Shown here: positions 8,779 to 17,835 of the stretch, in pieces
Layout: each line of letters opens with the position of its first letter
Position numbering within the stretch: the stretch's first letter is position 1
NCBI GenBank assembly: GCA_900556625.1
Contig: USPQ01000007.1
Coordinates: 1 to 64,000 of the forward strand
Direction of reading: 5' to 3'
Length of the DNA stretch: 64,000 nucleotides
Source: an uncultured Bacteroides sp.
Lineage (GTDB): Bacteria > Bacteroidota > Bacteroidia > Bacteroidales > Bacteroidaceae
Notes under the pieces: model-generated
The model's database searches: none
Told to the model about the DNA's origin: nothing
Seen by the model: only the letters and a program-made list of their open reading frames with translations
Program-made: the position numbers and the translations under genes

Positions 8779-11607
8779 GTGAAGAACACGATTAAATATC
8801 TGATTCTTTTAATAATGTGTTTGGCTTGCGGTGTAAATCTGCAAGCCCAGAATTATACATTTCGTAATGTAGTCATGTCCGATGGACTGTCCGGGCTATT
8901 GGTGAACGCCATTTATAAAGACTCGGAAGGTTTTGTCTGGCTAGGAACAGATAATTGTCTCGATCGTTTTGATGGTGTGAAAGTTCGACATTATGAATTT
9001 CGAGGCGTGGATTCCGGAAGGAAGAAACGGGTGAACTGCATCACGGAAACAGCCGACAATCAGCTTTGGGTGGGAAACGGTATCGGACTTTGGCGTCTGA
9101 ATCGTGCAAACGGACAGCTGGAGAGAATTGTTCCCGAAAAGATAGATTTTGCTGTAAATACCTTACTTCCGGATGGAGATATTCTCTATATCGGTACGGA
9201 GAAAGGATTGTTCATCCAAAAGGACGGGCAATTGCTCCAAGTATTGACCGACCGGAATATGCTGGCTGCCTGTAATCGAATTATGGACCTCTGTCTGAAT
9301 GAAGATAAAAGTGCGTTATGGCTGGCTACAGTGCAAGGTTTATTCTCTTATTCATTGAAAGATGGTAAGATTGATTCCTGGCATTTTCAGGAGAATGTTC
9401 CCGAAGCCGATTACTTCCGCTGCCTGACTCGTATTGGAGAAACCCTTTATCTAGGTACAATGAGCCAGGGAGTAGTTCGTTTCGATATAAACAAAAAGAG
9501 CTTTTCGCATACGGTGTCTTTAGGCTGTGATGTCATTTCCGACATATCCAGTGATGGAAAGGAGACAATATACATTGCAACAGATGGTAATGGCGTTCAT
9601 TTCCTTTCGCATAAAGCCCAACAAGTGACCCGTCGTTTTTGTCACGATGTAAGTGATAAAGAAGGTATTCGCAGTAATTCCATTTATTCACTATTGGTGG
9701 ATGACAGAGGTGCTGTTTGGGTGGGGCACTTCCAGGCAGGTTTGGATTACTCACTTTATCAGAATGGTCTTTTCCGAACTTATGCTTATCCTCCTCTGTT
9801 TAACTCTGCCAATCTTTCCATTCGTTCTTTTGTCAACAGAGGACACGAAAAAGTCATCGGTTCACGTGACGGTTTGTATTATATAAATGAAGCTACCGGA
9901 GTCGTAAAGAGTTTTGTGAAACCTGTTTTGACTTCAGATTTGATATTGACAATCTGCTTTTATGAAGGCGAATATTATATCGGTACGTATGGCGGAGGTA
10001 TGATGGTGTTGAATCCGGAGACGTTATCTCTAAAATATTTTGCCCAGGGAGGAGATACAGAGCTGTTTCAGAAAGGACATATCTTTTGTGTGCGACCGGA
10101 TGAAAAAGGAAATCTCTGGATAGGCACTTCACAGGGACTGTTCTGTTATAATAGACAGGCAAAACAGATCAAACACTTTACCAGCGCCAATTCCCAATTG
10201 CCGGAAGGTAACGTTTATGAAGTTAGTTTTGACTCTACCGGCAAAGGATGGATTGCCACGGAAACCGGTATGTGTATATATGATCCTGCTTCTCAAAGTT
10301 TACGATCTAATGTGTTCCCTGAAGGATTTGTGCATAGGGATAAGGTGCGCACCATTTATGAAGATGCCGGACACAACCTTTATTTTATTCGTGAAAAGGG
10401 GAGTCTGTTTACCTCTACTTTAACGATGGATCGTTTTCGGAACCGTTCCGTCTTTTCTACGCTTCCGGACAATTCGCTGATGTCGATCGTGGAAGATAAC
10501 CAAGGTTGGTTGTGGGTGGCTTGCAATGATGGATTGTTACGCATAAAGGAAGAAGGAGAAGAGTATGATGCCTTCACTTTCAATGATGGAGTACCGGGAC
10601 CCACTTTTACGAATGGGGCTGCTTATAAAGATGAAAAAGGACTATTGTGGTTTGGTAACACCAAAGGACTAATTTATGTTGATCCGAAACGTGTGGACGA
10701 AGTGCGTGGCAAGGTTCGTCCGATTGTATTTACCGATATACTGGCTAATGGCGTACCTTTTACCAGTTCCTCTTTGAAATACAACCAGAATAATTTGACT
10801 TTCTGTTTCACAGATTTTGCCTATGGTCTGCCATCTGCCTTACTATATGAATATCGATTGGAGGGAGTGGACAAGGACTGGAAACTATTGGCTGCACAGA
10901 ACGAAGTTTCTTATTACGGACTTTCTTCTGGAACTTATACTTTCCGTGTACGTCTTCCGGGAAATGAGCAATCCGAAGCTAGCTGTCAAGTAACAGTACG
11001 CCCTATGATACCTTGGTGGGGATGGGCACTTTCCGTTTTATTAATCGTAGGAATTATAGCCTTTATACGGTATTATGTTTGGAAACGTATGCGTCGTTTG
11101 CTTGCTTCTTCTGCTTTGTCGATTTCGACATCAACGGAGGAGGAAATACAACAGAGAGAACAAACTGTAGAACAGCCAGAAGTAATTTCAGAGCAACAAT
11201 CTTACGTTGTTGAAGAGAAATATAAGACCAATAGACTGACCGAAGAGGAGTGTAAAGAACTTCATAAGAAACTGGTGGCTTATGTAGAGAAAGAAAAGCC
11301 ATATATCAATCCCGACTTAAAAATGGGTGACTTGGCTTCTGCATTGGATACTTCTTCACATTCATTATCGTATCTTTTGAACCAGTATCTTAATCAGTCT
11401 TACTATGACTTCATCAATGAATACCGTGTTACCCAATTCAAAAAGATGGTATCGGATAGCCAATATTCCCGCTATACTTTGACTGCACTGGCAGAACTTT
11501 GTGGTTTTAGTTCGCGTGCTTCTTTCTTCCGTTCATTTAAAAAGAGTACGGGAGTTACTCCGAATGAATACATCCGTAGTATAGGCGGAACAGCCAAAGA
11601 AGAGTAA
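8779..11607 (+). CDS. membrane-spanning PUL sensor-regulator: beta-propeller, Y_Y_Y, TM, AraC HTH, no kinase
   Basis: A 942-residue protein with GTG start and signal peptide (to about residue 24). Residues 25-640 carry repeated Reg_prop blades (WLGTDN, LWVGNGIGLW, LYIGTEKGLF, LWIGTSQGLF), then a Y_Y_Y domain (about 660-745), a TM helix (WWGWALSVLLIVGIIAFI), a Glu/Gln-rich linker and a C-terminal AraC-type double HTH (about 835-935, with ALAELCGFSSRASFFRSF). This is the sensor and output of a hybrid two-component system, but HisKA, HATPase_c and receiver domains are all missing. It should sense a glycan fragment in the periplasm and regulate DNA from the inner membrane, similar in principle to SusR. 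It probably controls the surrounding PUL. Confidence 0.85.
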   Translation: MKNTIKYLILLIMCLACGVNLQAQNYTFRNVVMSDGLSGLLVNAIYKDSEGFVWLGTDNCLDRFDGVKVRHYEFRGVDSGRKKRVNCITETADNQLWVGNGIGLWRLNRANGQLERIVPEKIDFAVNTLLPDGDILYIGTEKGLFIQKDGQLLQVLTDRNMLAACNRIMDLCLNEDKSALWLATVQGLFSYSLKDGKIDSWHFQENVPEADYFRCLTRIGETLYLGTMSQGVVRFDINKKSFSHTVSLGCDVISDISSDGKETIYIATDGNGVHFLSHKAQQVTRRFCHDVSDKEGIRSNSIYSLLVDDRGAVWVGHFQAGLDYSLYQNGLFRTYAYPPLFNSANLSIRSFVNRGHEKVIGSRDGLYYINEATGVVKSFVKPVLTSDLILTICFYEGEYYIGTYGGGMMVLNPETLSLKYFAQGGDTELFQKGHIFCVRPDEKGNLWIGTSQGLFCYNRQAKQIKHFTSANSQLPEGNVYEVSFDSTGKGWIATETGMCIYDPASQSLRSNVFPEGFVHRDKVRTIYEDAGHNLYFIREKGSLFTSTLTMDRFRNRSVFSTLPDNSLMSIVEDNQGWLWVACNDGLLRIKEEGEEYDAFTFNDGVPGPTFTNGAAYKDEKGLLWFGNTKGLIYVDPKRVDEVRGKVRPIVFTDILANGVPFTSSSLKYNQNNLTFCFTDFAYGLPSALLYEYRLEGVDKDWKLLAAQNEVSYYGLSSGTYTFRVRLPGNEQSEASCQVTVRPMIPWWGWALSVLLIVGIIAFIRYYVWKRMRRLLASSALSISTSTEEEIQQREQTVEQPEVISEQQSYVVEEKYKTNRLTEEECKELHKKLVAYVEKEKPYINPDLKMGDLASALDTSSHSLSYLLNQYLNQSYYDFINEYRVTQFKKMVSDSQYSRYTLTALAELCGFSSRASFFRSFKKSTGVTPNEYIRSIGGTAKEE

Positions 11608-11828
11608 CTTTTCGACTTATTATCTCTGAAATCTATTTTGCACCCATATTCCCTTCACCCTTCACTTCTCTCTGTTCATCGGGGATAGAGGGTGAAGGTT
11701 CTCGATTCACTGAGTGACTTTCTTCTTTTCACTTGTTTCTTTCCATTATCTATTAATAGATAAGTTCTTCTTCTCCCTATATAAACTTCTTTTGGTCCTA
11801 TTGCAAAGTTGTTTTTTATAGGACGTAA

Positions 11829-11857
11829 TCTATAATTGCAAGCTTTCATTTATAGTT
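11829..11857. repeat. short palindromic repeat unit (CTATAA...TTTATAG)
   Basis: Single unit with ends CTATAA and TTTATAGTTT and a central GCAAGCTTTCA. It resembles the right end of the cluster at 49417-49510, including the shared TTTCATTTATAGTTT. Probably a dispersed Bacteroides intergenic repeat; function unknown. Confidence 0.45.
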
Positions 11858-12098
11858 TACCAATCGGTAAGATCGTGAAATGGTGAGATTGAAAAGGAGA
11901 GAAAGGTAAGGGCAAACAGGTGTAAGTGGAGCGAAAATGCGTAAATTTTAGTGTATGGAGTCTCATTTTATAAAGTGATACTCTATTTGATGTGAGTGTA
12001 AATTATTGGTAATGAGAAGTATATGTTTGAATAAGTCTAACTAGATTCGTTGAGATTGATCCGCTTTATTTTGCGACCGTTATATCCGAAATCCCTTC

Positions 12099-12106
12099 TA
12101 TATTTG
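12099..12106 (+). promoter_or_regulatory. -7 box (TATATTTG) of the ECF sigma gene
   Basis: Exact TAnnTTTG. A TTTG at 12070-12073 is 25 bp upstream, longer than the usual 19-21. Transcription should start near 12112, which rules out the in-frame GTG at 12111 and fixes the sigma start at the ATG at 12138. Confidence 0.55.
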
Positions 12107-12137
12107 CATCGTGATTAAAACTGAAAAAGATAGTATT

Positions 12138-12653
12138 ATGGAAACAATAGCTAACACTTACGACGACATTATCACCCGTTCTTATGAAGAATATTATCAG
12201 GTGATTCTTGCCTATATTACTTATCGTATCACTCATCGCTACGAAGCGGAGGATCTAACCCAAGATGTATTTGTACGTCTGCTGGACTACAAACAAATGC
12301 TCCGTCCCGACACAGTGAAATATTTTCTGTTCACTATTGCCCACAATATTGTAATCGATTATATCCGTCGTTATTATAAGAAGCAGGAGATAGACAGCTA
12401 CATCTATGATACTATGTCTACTTCTACCAATGAAACCGAAGAAAAAATTATCGGTGATGATTTAATGACAATGGAACGGACCCGTCTGGCTGCCATGCCC
12501 GAACAACGTCGGTTAATTTATACATTAAGCCGTTTCGAAAATAAAACTTCTCCGGAAATCGCTAATGAACTGAATCTAAGTTGTAGGACGGTAGAAAACC
12601 ACCTGTTTCTTGGACGTCGTGAAATGCGCGAATTCTTCCGAAATTGTATATAA
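12138..12653 (+). CDS. ECF-type RNA polymerase sigma factor
   Basis: A 171-residue sigma-70 family protein. Region 2 covers about 15-85 (YRITHRYEAEDLTQDVFVRL, then the FTIAHNIVIDYIRRYY helix that contacts the -10). Region 4 covers about 110-165 with the HTH SPEIANELNLSCRTVENHL. The start at 12138 is preferred because the upstream GTG coincides with the predicted transcription start. No FecR-type anti-sigma gene follows, unlike most Bacteroides ECF/SusC systems; the next gene is susC 132 bp downstream. It probably directs transcription of the SusC operon. How its activity is controlled is not evident from the sequence. Confidence 0.88.
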   Translation: METIANTYDDIITRSYEEYYQVILAYITYRITHRYEAEDLTQDVFVRLLDYKQMLRPDTVKYFLFTIAHNIVIDYIRRYYKKQEIDSYIYDTMSTSTNETEEKIIGDDLMTMERTRLAAMPEQRRLIYTLSRFENKTSPEIANELNLSCRTVENHLFLGRREMREFFRNCI

Positions 12654-12785
12654 TCTTATTCATTAATAAATAACCCTTTGTGCTTATGGAAAAGGAGTCA
12701 GAATTTACAAAGAGGCACTTGTATGCCTTACCTTATTTTAGAGAACAAAAATTTAATACTATTTTTAAACCTCAAATTTAATTTT

Positions 12786-15700
12786 ATGAAACGAAGAGGA
12801 TTAATATTTAATTCGCGACCTAACAAGACAGCTGTCTTTGCGTTAGGATTAATGTTGGGACTTTGTCCTGTTTCAAAGGCATGGGCTGATGCGGATTTAA
12901 GTGACAATCAGGTAGTAATGCAGACGCAAAAGAAAGTGAAAGGTCAAGTGATTGATGCGACTGGCGAACCATTGATTGGTGTGAATATTAGCGTTATTGG
13001 TGGAACTGAAGGCACGATTACTGATATTGACGGGAATTACACGGTCAGTGTGCCGACAGGTGCAAAATTGAAGTTTAGCTATATAGGCTATAAAGACCAG
13101 CTAGTGGAGGTGGGTACGCAAACTATTGTCAATGTGAAAATGCAGGAAGATAGTGAAGTTCTGGATGAAGTAGTTGTTGTGGGATATGGTTCACAGAAGA
13201 AAGAGACATTAACTGGTGCGGTAACAGTCGTTTCCGATAAAATGCTGGAAAATAAAGGTGCTATGTCGAGTCCTGTACAGGCATTGCAAGGGCAAGTACC
13301 GGGAGTTATTATTACCCGTTCCTCCGGTGCTCCGGGTGATGAAAGCTGGGGAATGAAACTGCGTGGTGCTGTATCGGCCAATTCCACAGACCCGTTAATC
13401 ATTATTGATGGAGTAGAATACGAAAGTGTGAATGAACTTCGTTTGCTTAACTCTGCCGATATTGAATCCATCAACTTTTTAAAAGATGCTTCGGCGGCTA
13501 TCTACGGATCGAAGGCAGCAGGTGGTGTTATTTTGGTGACTACCAAACAGGCTAAAGAAGGAAAGGCTAAAATAGAATATAGTGGTTCTTATACGCATAA
13601 ATTTGTCGGTTTACAGCCTAAAATGATGAGTATTGACCAATGGAGTGAAGCTATTATTACTACTCGTCACAACGATGGTTTAGGTGATGATGACCAATGG
13701 ATAAAATATGCACAGCTTGCTCAAGCTTATAAAGGTGGATATATTGATTTATCTAAAAATCCGAATCCGATACCCGCTTTCGGTGATGTGGACGATTATG
13801 TCTTTATGGATACTAACTGGCAGGATGTATTGTTTGGCAATGCAGGTTCTACGCAGCACAATTTGAGCGTATCCGGTGGAAACGAAAAGTCGTTGTATCG
13901 TCTTTCTGTAGGTTATATGTATGATGATAGTACCTTGAAATGGGGAAATAATAATAATAAACGTTTCAATGTTCGTTTGACGAATACGGTAAAGTTGACG
14001 GATAGGTTTACTATCGAATCCGTGATGGCTTATAACCGCCAGGATCAGGTGTCTCCAACGATGATTGACAGGGTTCTGACTTCCAGTTATCCCCAGCCGG
14101 GATTGCCTTCCTCTACTATGGATGGCAAACCTTATCATTGGGGTGGAAATTATACTCCCAACTGGTATGCAGAACTGGGAGGTGATAATAAATTGAAAGT
14201 ATCCGGTATTAATATTAGTGAGAATTTGAAGTATCAATTTACTTCTTACTTGGATGCAGTAGTCAATTTAGGCTACAATACATCTACTGCGACACGTGAT
14301 GGAGTAAAGAACAGCATTACTTGGTACACCTATGACGGAACGTTGAGTACGGCAAAGACAAATGCTATCAATAATCCTAATCAGGCCTCTACGGAATATT
14401 CGAAATCTTTTGCCCGTACTGATTACTACTCTGTTTCAGGCTATTTGAATTATCACCAGACATTGGGAGAAAAACATAATGTTACAGCTATGCTTGGTGC
14501 ACAATATAATTTGAAAGAGTATGATTATACAGTGGTGACAGCGAAGGATGTGCAGAGTTCATTGGAAATATTGAATGGATCGGGTGAAATAACATTGAAA
14601 AACTCGGCAAAAACCTCCGGTCCAAGTAAATGGCATGAAGCTATGATGTCATATTTCGGACGTTTCAATTACAATTATATGTCTAAGTATCTGTTGGAAA
14701 TGAATCTCCGTTATGATGGTTCTTCTAAGTTCCGTCCTGAGAACCGATGGGATTTCTTTTATGGATTCTCGGGTGGATGGCGTCTTTCCGAAGAGGAATT
14801 TATGAAAAACGTGAAATTTGTCAATGAACTAAAATTGCGTCTTTCTTATGGAGTTGTTGGTAATCAGTCAGGTATTTCACGTTATGATGGTATGCAGTTA
14901 TACAACTTTAATTCAGTCAATGGGGCTTACATTGGTGATGGAAGAATCTCCTATATTAAGACTAGCGGTGAAATTGCTACTATGGGACGTAGTTGGGAAC
15001 GTATTCATAATTATAACTTAGGATTGGACTTTCATTTGTTTGACAGCCGCCTGCAGGGTACGGTAGAATTGTTTATGAAGAAGAATAACAATATGCTGAT
15101 AGCAGTTGCTTATCCGGGAATTCTGGGAGATAAAGCTCCTGCTTCCAATAGTGGAAAATTTGAAGCAAAAGGATATGAAGGAACTGTGACATGGTCGGAT
15201 AAAATTGGAAAAGTGAACTATCATGTGGGAGGTACATTTACCTATGCTGATAATAAACTGGTAGACTATGGTGGAGTGACGGTATTTAAATCCGGCTTTG
15301 TAGACAAACAACAGGGGTACTCGTTGAACTCGGTATTCGGTCTGAAATATTGTGGAAAGATTCAGACAGAAGAACAATTGCGCAAGTACATTTATAAATA
15401 TTATAATAGTAACGGTATAGGTATGCCGAAGGATCTCCGTTTGGGTGATAATATGTATGAAGATGTAAACGGTGATGGTAAGTTGGATGAAAAGGATTAT
15501 GTTTATTTGGGTTCGGATGATCCGAAAATTTCCTATTCGTTCAATGTCGGAATAGAATGGAATAATTTTGATTTGTCTGCTGTATTCCAAGGTGCGGCCA
15601 AACGAACCATTTTCCGTGACGAAAGTAATGATAATTATCGCATACCGATGCGAGCCGCTCACTTGAATTCAACGACACAATCTGTGGGAAATGTGTGGAG

Positions 15701-16025
15701 TCCTGATAATAGAGACGGACGCTATCCGACATATACTAATATTAGTACGATTAATAATTATAATTATCAGTGTTCTTCTTGGTCGGTAGAAAATGGTAAT
15801 TATCTGCGTCTGAAGAGTTTGACGTTAGGCTATAACTTCCCGGCTTCATTGCTTAGCAAGACGAAAGCGATCAGCAGACTTCGTATATATGTATCTGGAG
15901 CCGATTTGTGGGAAGTGAGTAAGATTAACGATGGATGGGACCCCGAAGCTTCACGCAAGGTATCCGGTAATGGACGTTTCCCGTTCAATCGTACTTGTAC
16001 TGTCGGATTAGATGTAACCTTTTAA
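12786..16025 (+). CDS. SusC-like TonB-dependent outer membrane glycan transporter
   Basis: A 1079-residue protein. The upstream frame reaches 12678, but the Met at 12786 begins a good signal peptide (MKRRGLIFN...GLCPVSKAWA). Order of domains: CarboxypepD_reg-like (about 50-125, VKGQVIDATGEPLIGVN), TonB box region DEVVVVGYG (about 127), plug (about 140-250, with LIIIDGVEY and IYGSKAAGGVILVTTK), then the 22-strand barrel ending in a C-terminal VGLDVTF with terminal Phe. It has no N-terminal STN domain, so it is not built for classical FecR/ECF trans-envelope signalling even though an ECF sigma gene precedes it. With the SusD encoded 10 bp downstream it should import oligosaccharides. Confidence 0.95.
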   Translation: MKRRGLIFNSRPNKTAVFALGLMLGLCPVSKAWADADLSDNQVVMQTQKKVKGQVIDATGEPLIGVNISVIGGTEGTITDIDGNYTVSVPTGAKLKFSYIGYKDQLVEVGTQTIVNVKMQEDSEVLDEVVVVGYGSQKKETLTGAVTVVSDKMLENKGAMSSPVQALQGQVPGVIITRSSGAPGDESWGMKLRGAVSANSTDPLIIIDGVEYESVNELRLLNSADIESINFLKDASAAIYGSKAAGGVILVTTKQAKEGKAKIEYSGSYTHKFVGLQPKMMSIDQWSEAIITTRHNDGLGDDDQWIKYAQLAQAYKGGYIDLSKNPNPIPAFGDVDDYVFMDTNWQDVLFGNAGSTQHNLSVSGGNEKSLYRLSVGYMYDDSTLKWGNNNNKRFNVRLTNTVKLTDRFTIESVMAYNRQDQVSPTMIDRVLTSSYPQPGLPSSTMDGKPYHWGGNYTPNWYAELGGDNKLKVSGINISENLKYQFTSYLDAVVNLGYNTSTATRDGVKNSITWYTYDGTLSTAKTNAINNPNQASTEYSKSFARTDYYSVSGYLNYHQTLGEKHNVTAMLGAQYNLKEYDYTVVTAKDVQSSLEILNGSGEITLKNSAKTSGPSKWHEAMMSYFGRFNYNYMSKYLLEMNLRYDGSSKFRPENRWDFFYGFSGGWRLSEEEFMKNVKFVNELKLRLSYGVVGNQSGISRYDGMQLYNFNSVNGAYIGDGRISYIKTSGEIATMGRSWERIHNYNLGLDFHLFDSRLQGTVELFMKKNNNMLIAVAYPGILGDKAPASNSGKFEAKGYEGTVTWSDKIGKVNYHVGGTFTYADNKLVDYGGVTVFKSGFVDKQQGYSLNSVFGLKYCGKIQTEEQLRKYIYKYYNSNGIGMPKDLRLGDNMYEDVNGDGKLDEKDYVYLGSDDPKISYSFNVGIEWNNFDLSAVFQGAAKRTIFRDESNDNYRIPMRAAHLNSTTQSVGNVWSPDNRDGRYPTYTNISTINNYNYQCSSWSVENGNYLRLKSLTLGYNFPASLLSKTKAISRLRIYVSGADLWEVSKINDGWDPEASRKVSGNGRFPFNRTCTVGLDVTF

Positions 16026-16035
16026 TACTTAGAAT

Positions 16036-17787
16036 ATGAAAATAGTAAATACAATAAAAACTATATTGCTGCTTTTGGTAGTGGTGATTTTACCGTCTTG
16101 CCTTGATCTTGATCCGCAAGATCAAATGTCGGATGCAAATTTGTGGCAGACTCCAAATGATTATAAACTGTATGCTAATCAGTTTTATGAATGGACTCGT
16201 GATTTTTCGAGTGCCGTATATGATGGTCCTCATAGTGATACCCGTTCGGACTTGATGACTTCAAGTAGCTACAATGAATATAGTAAGGGAATTAATAATA
16301 TTCCGGTGTCGGATGGAAATTATACGGGAGCTTATACAAAGATTCGTTATGCTAATATTTTGTTACAAAAAGCAGAAAGTTATCCTAACCCGACAGACAT
16401 AGCACGCTATGTTGCTGAAGCTAAGTTCTTTCGTGCATACGAATATTTTGATTTACTTCAGTTATTTGGAGATGTAATTGTGGTGACTGAACCTATTGAT
16501 ATCACTGATCCGAAAATGAATGCCCCTCGTGATGACCGTTCGAAAGTGGTAGACCTGATCATTGAAGATTTGAAGCAAGCCATTCCTGATTTACCGAAAG
16601 AGAATGCTATTGCAACAGCTGATAAGGGACGTGTTTCACAGGGAGCTGCCCAGGCTTTTCTTTCTCGTGTGGCGTTGTATGAAGGTACATGGCAGAAATT
16701 TAGGACAGGGGATGTAACTCGAATCAATGATTTGCTTGATATTGCTGCTGAGTCTGCTTGGGAAGTAATTGATAGTAAGCAGTATGAAATATTTAAACCG
16801 GCGGAATTAGGTACAGATGCTTATAAATATCTATTTATTTTAGAAGATGTTCAGTCCAATCCGGCTAATATTAAGAAAGATAAAAATAAGGAATATATTT
16901 TCTCACGTCGTCATGATGAAGTGATTGCTCCAATCGGTAAGAATATTACTAAGAATTGTTTTGCCAATGTACAATGGGTAACTCGTAAATTGGCGGAAAT
17001 GTATTTGGGAGCGGATGGACTTCCAATTGACAATGCGCAGTCGACTGCCGGTGTTGACTATTCTACTCCAGACAACGAGTATGCAAAACGTGATAACCGC
17101 ATGACGAATACTTTAATGGCACCGGGACGGAAATATTGGAATAACAATGCTTCTCATACCACTTGGACAGATGCGGATAAAGCTGCTTTTGATAATAAAG
17201 ATTTCTATCCGACTAGTGGTAGTGGATATAACAATCAAAAATGGGCAACGGAACGTAATGTGAAAGATGAATATGAAGGATATGACTTTCCGATTATTCG
17301 TTATGCTGAAGTGTTACTGAATTATGCCGAAGCGGTATTTGAGAGAAATGCGGATGCAGAAGGTAACATCATGGATGCTTCTAAAGTGGATGCAGCATTG
17401 GTATATTTGAATGAGGTTCGTCAACGTGTGAATCCGAATATGCCGGAACTCACTACTTCTTTTGCTACTACTCATAATCTGAAAATGCGTGAAGAGATTC
17501 GCCGGGAGCGTACAGTGGAACTTTTCAATGAGGGCTTCCGTATTGATGATTTGAAACGTTGGAAAACTGCTGAAACGGAAATGCCGGAGAATATGTTAGG
17601 CGTAAAATGGAACACGTCCGGTGATTGGGCAACGTGGGCCGGAAAATGGTCTCCTTCTTATTCGTTGGAAGATGGCTGTTTGCTTATCGAAACCAATCGT
17701 GTGTGGAGTAATAAAAATTATCTTTATCCACTGCCGTCAGACCAACGTCAGTTGAATCCTAATATCGGTCAGAATCCGGGATGGTAA
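16036..17787 (+). CDS. SusD/RagB-like surface glycan-binding lipoprotein
   Basis: A 583-residue lipoprotein with lipobox LPSC (Cys22) followed by LDLDPQD, the usual SusD start. The N-terminal SusD-like domain contains the TPR scaffold (YVAEAKFFRAYEYFDLLQLFGDV), and the C-terminal RagB/SusD part includes FPIIRYAEVLLNYAEA and the REEIRRERTVELFNEGFRIDDLKRW block and ends in LPSDQRQLNPNIGQNPGW. All family landmarks are intact. It forms the lid of the SusC transporter encoded immediately upstream. Its ligand is unknown, but the operon suggests a uronic-acid-containing oligosaccharide. Confidence 0.96.
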   Translation: MKIVNTIKTILLLLVVVILPSCLDLDPQDQMSDANLWQTPNDYKLYANQFYEWTRDFSSAVYDGPHSDTRSDLMTSSSYNEYSKGINNIPVSDGNYTGAYTKIRYANILLQKAESYPNPTDIARYVAEAKFFRAYEYFDLLQLFGDVIVVTEPIDITDPKMNAPRDDRSKVVDLIIEDLKQAIPDLPKENAIATADKGRVSQGAAQAFLSRVALYEGTWQKFRTGDVTRINDLLDIAAESAWEVIDSKQYEIFKPAELGTDAYKYLFILEDVQSNPANIKKDKNKEYIFSRRHDEVIAPIGKNITKNCFANVQWVTRKLAEMYLGADGLPIDNAQSTAGVDYSTPDNEYAKRDNRMTNTLMAPGRKYWNNNASHTTWTDADKAAFDNKDFYPTSGSGYNNQKWATERNVKDEYEGYDFPIIRYAEVLLNYAEAVFERNADAEGNIMDASKVDAALVYLNEVRQRVNPNMPELTTSFATTHNLKMREEIRRERTVELFNEGFRIDDLKRWKTAETEMPENMLGVKWNTSGDWATWAGKWSPSYSLEDGCLLIETNRVWSNKNYLYPLPSDQRQLNPNIGQNPGW

Positions 17788-17835
17788 CGTCGGGAAGAAC
17801 TGATTTTATATGTTGAACATTAAAAGAATAGAATT

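Larger units (their letters stand above)
11608..12137. other. long intergenic leader upstream of the ECF sigma gene
   Basis: About 530 bp without a credible gene. It holds a hairpin CCTTCACCCT / AGGGTGAAGG (11652-11661, 11689-11698) shortly after the regulator stop but without a U-run, one copy of the TATAAA...TTTATAG palindromic unit (11829-11857) also found upstream of 50 kb, and the sigma-gene promoter. The A/T-rich remainder shows no recognisable operator. Confidence 0.6.

Noticed and set aside
12678..12785. Longer SusC start at 12678
   Set aside because: The extra 36 residues precede a perfect signal peptide and look like non-coding sequence; the Met at 12786 is the natural start.
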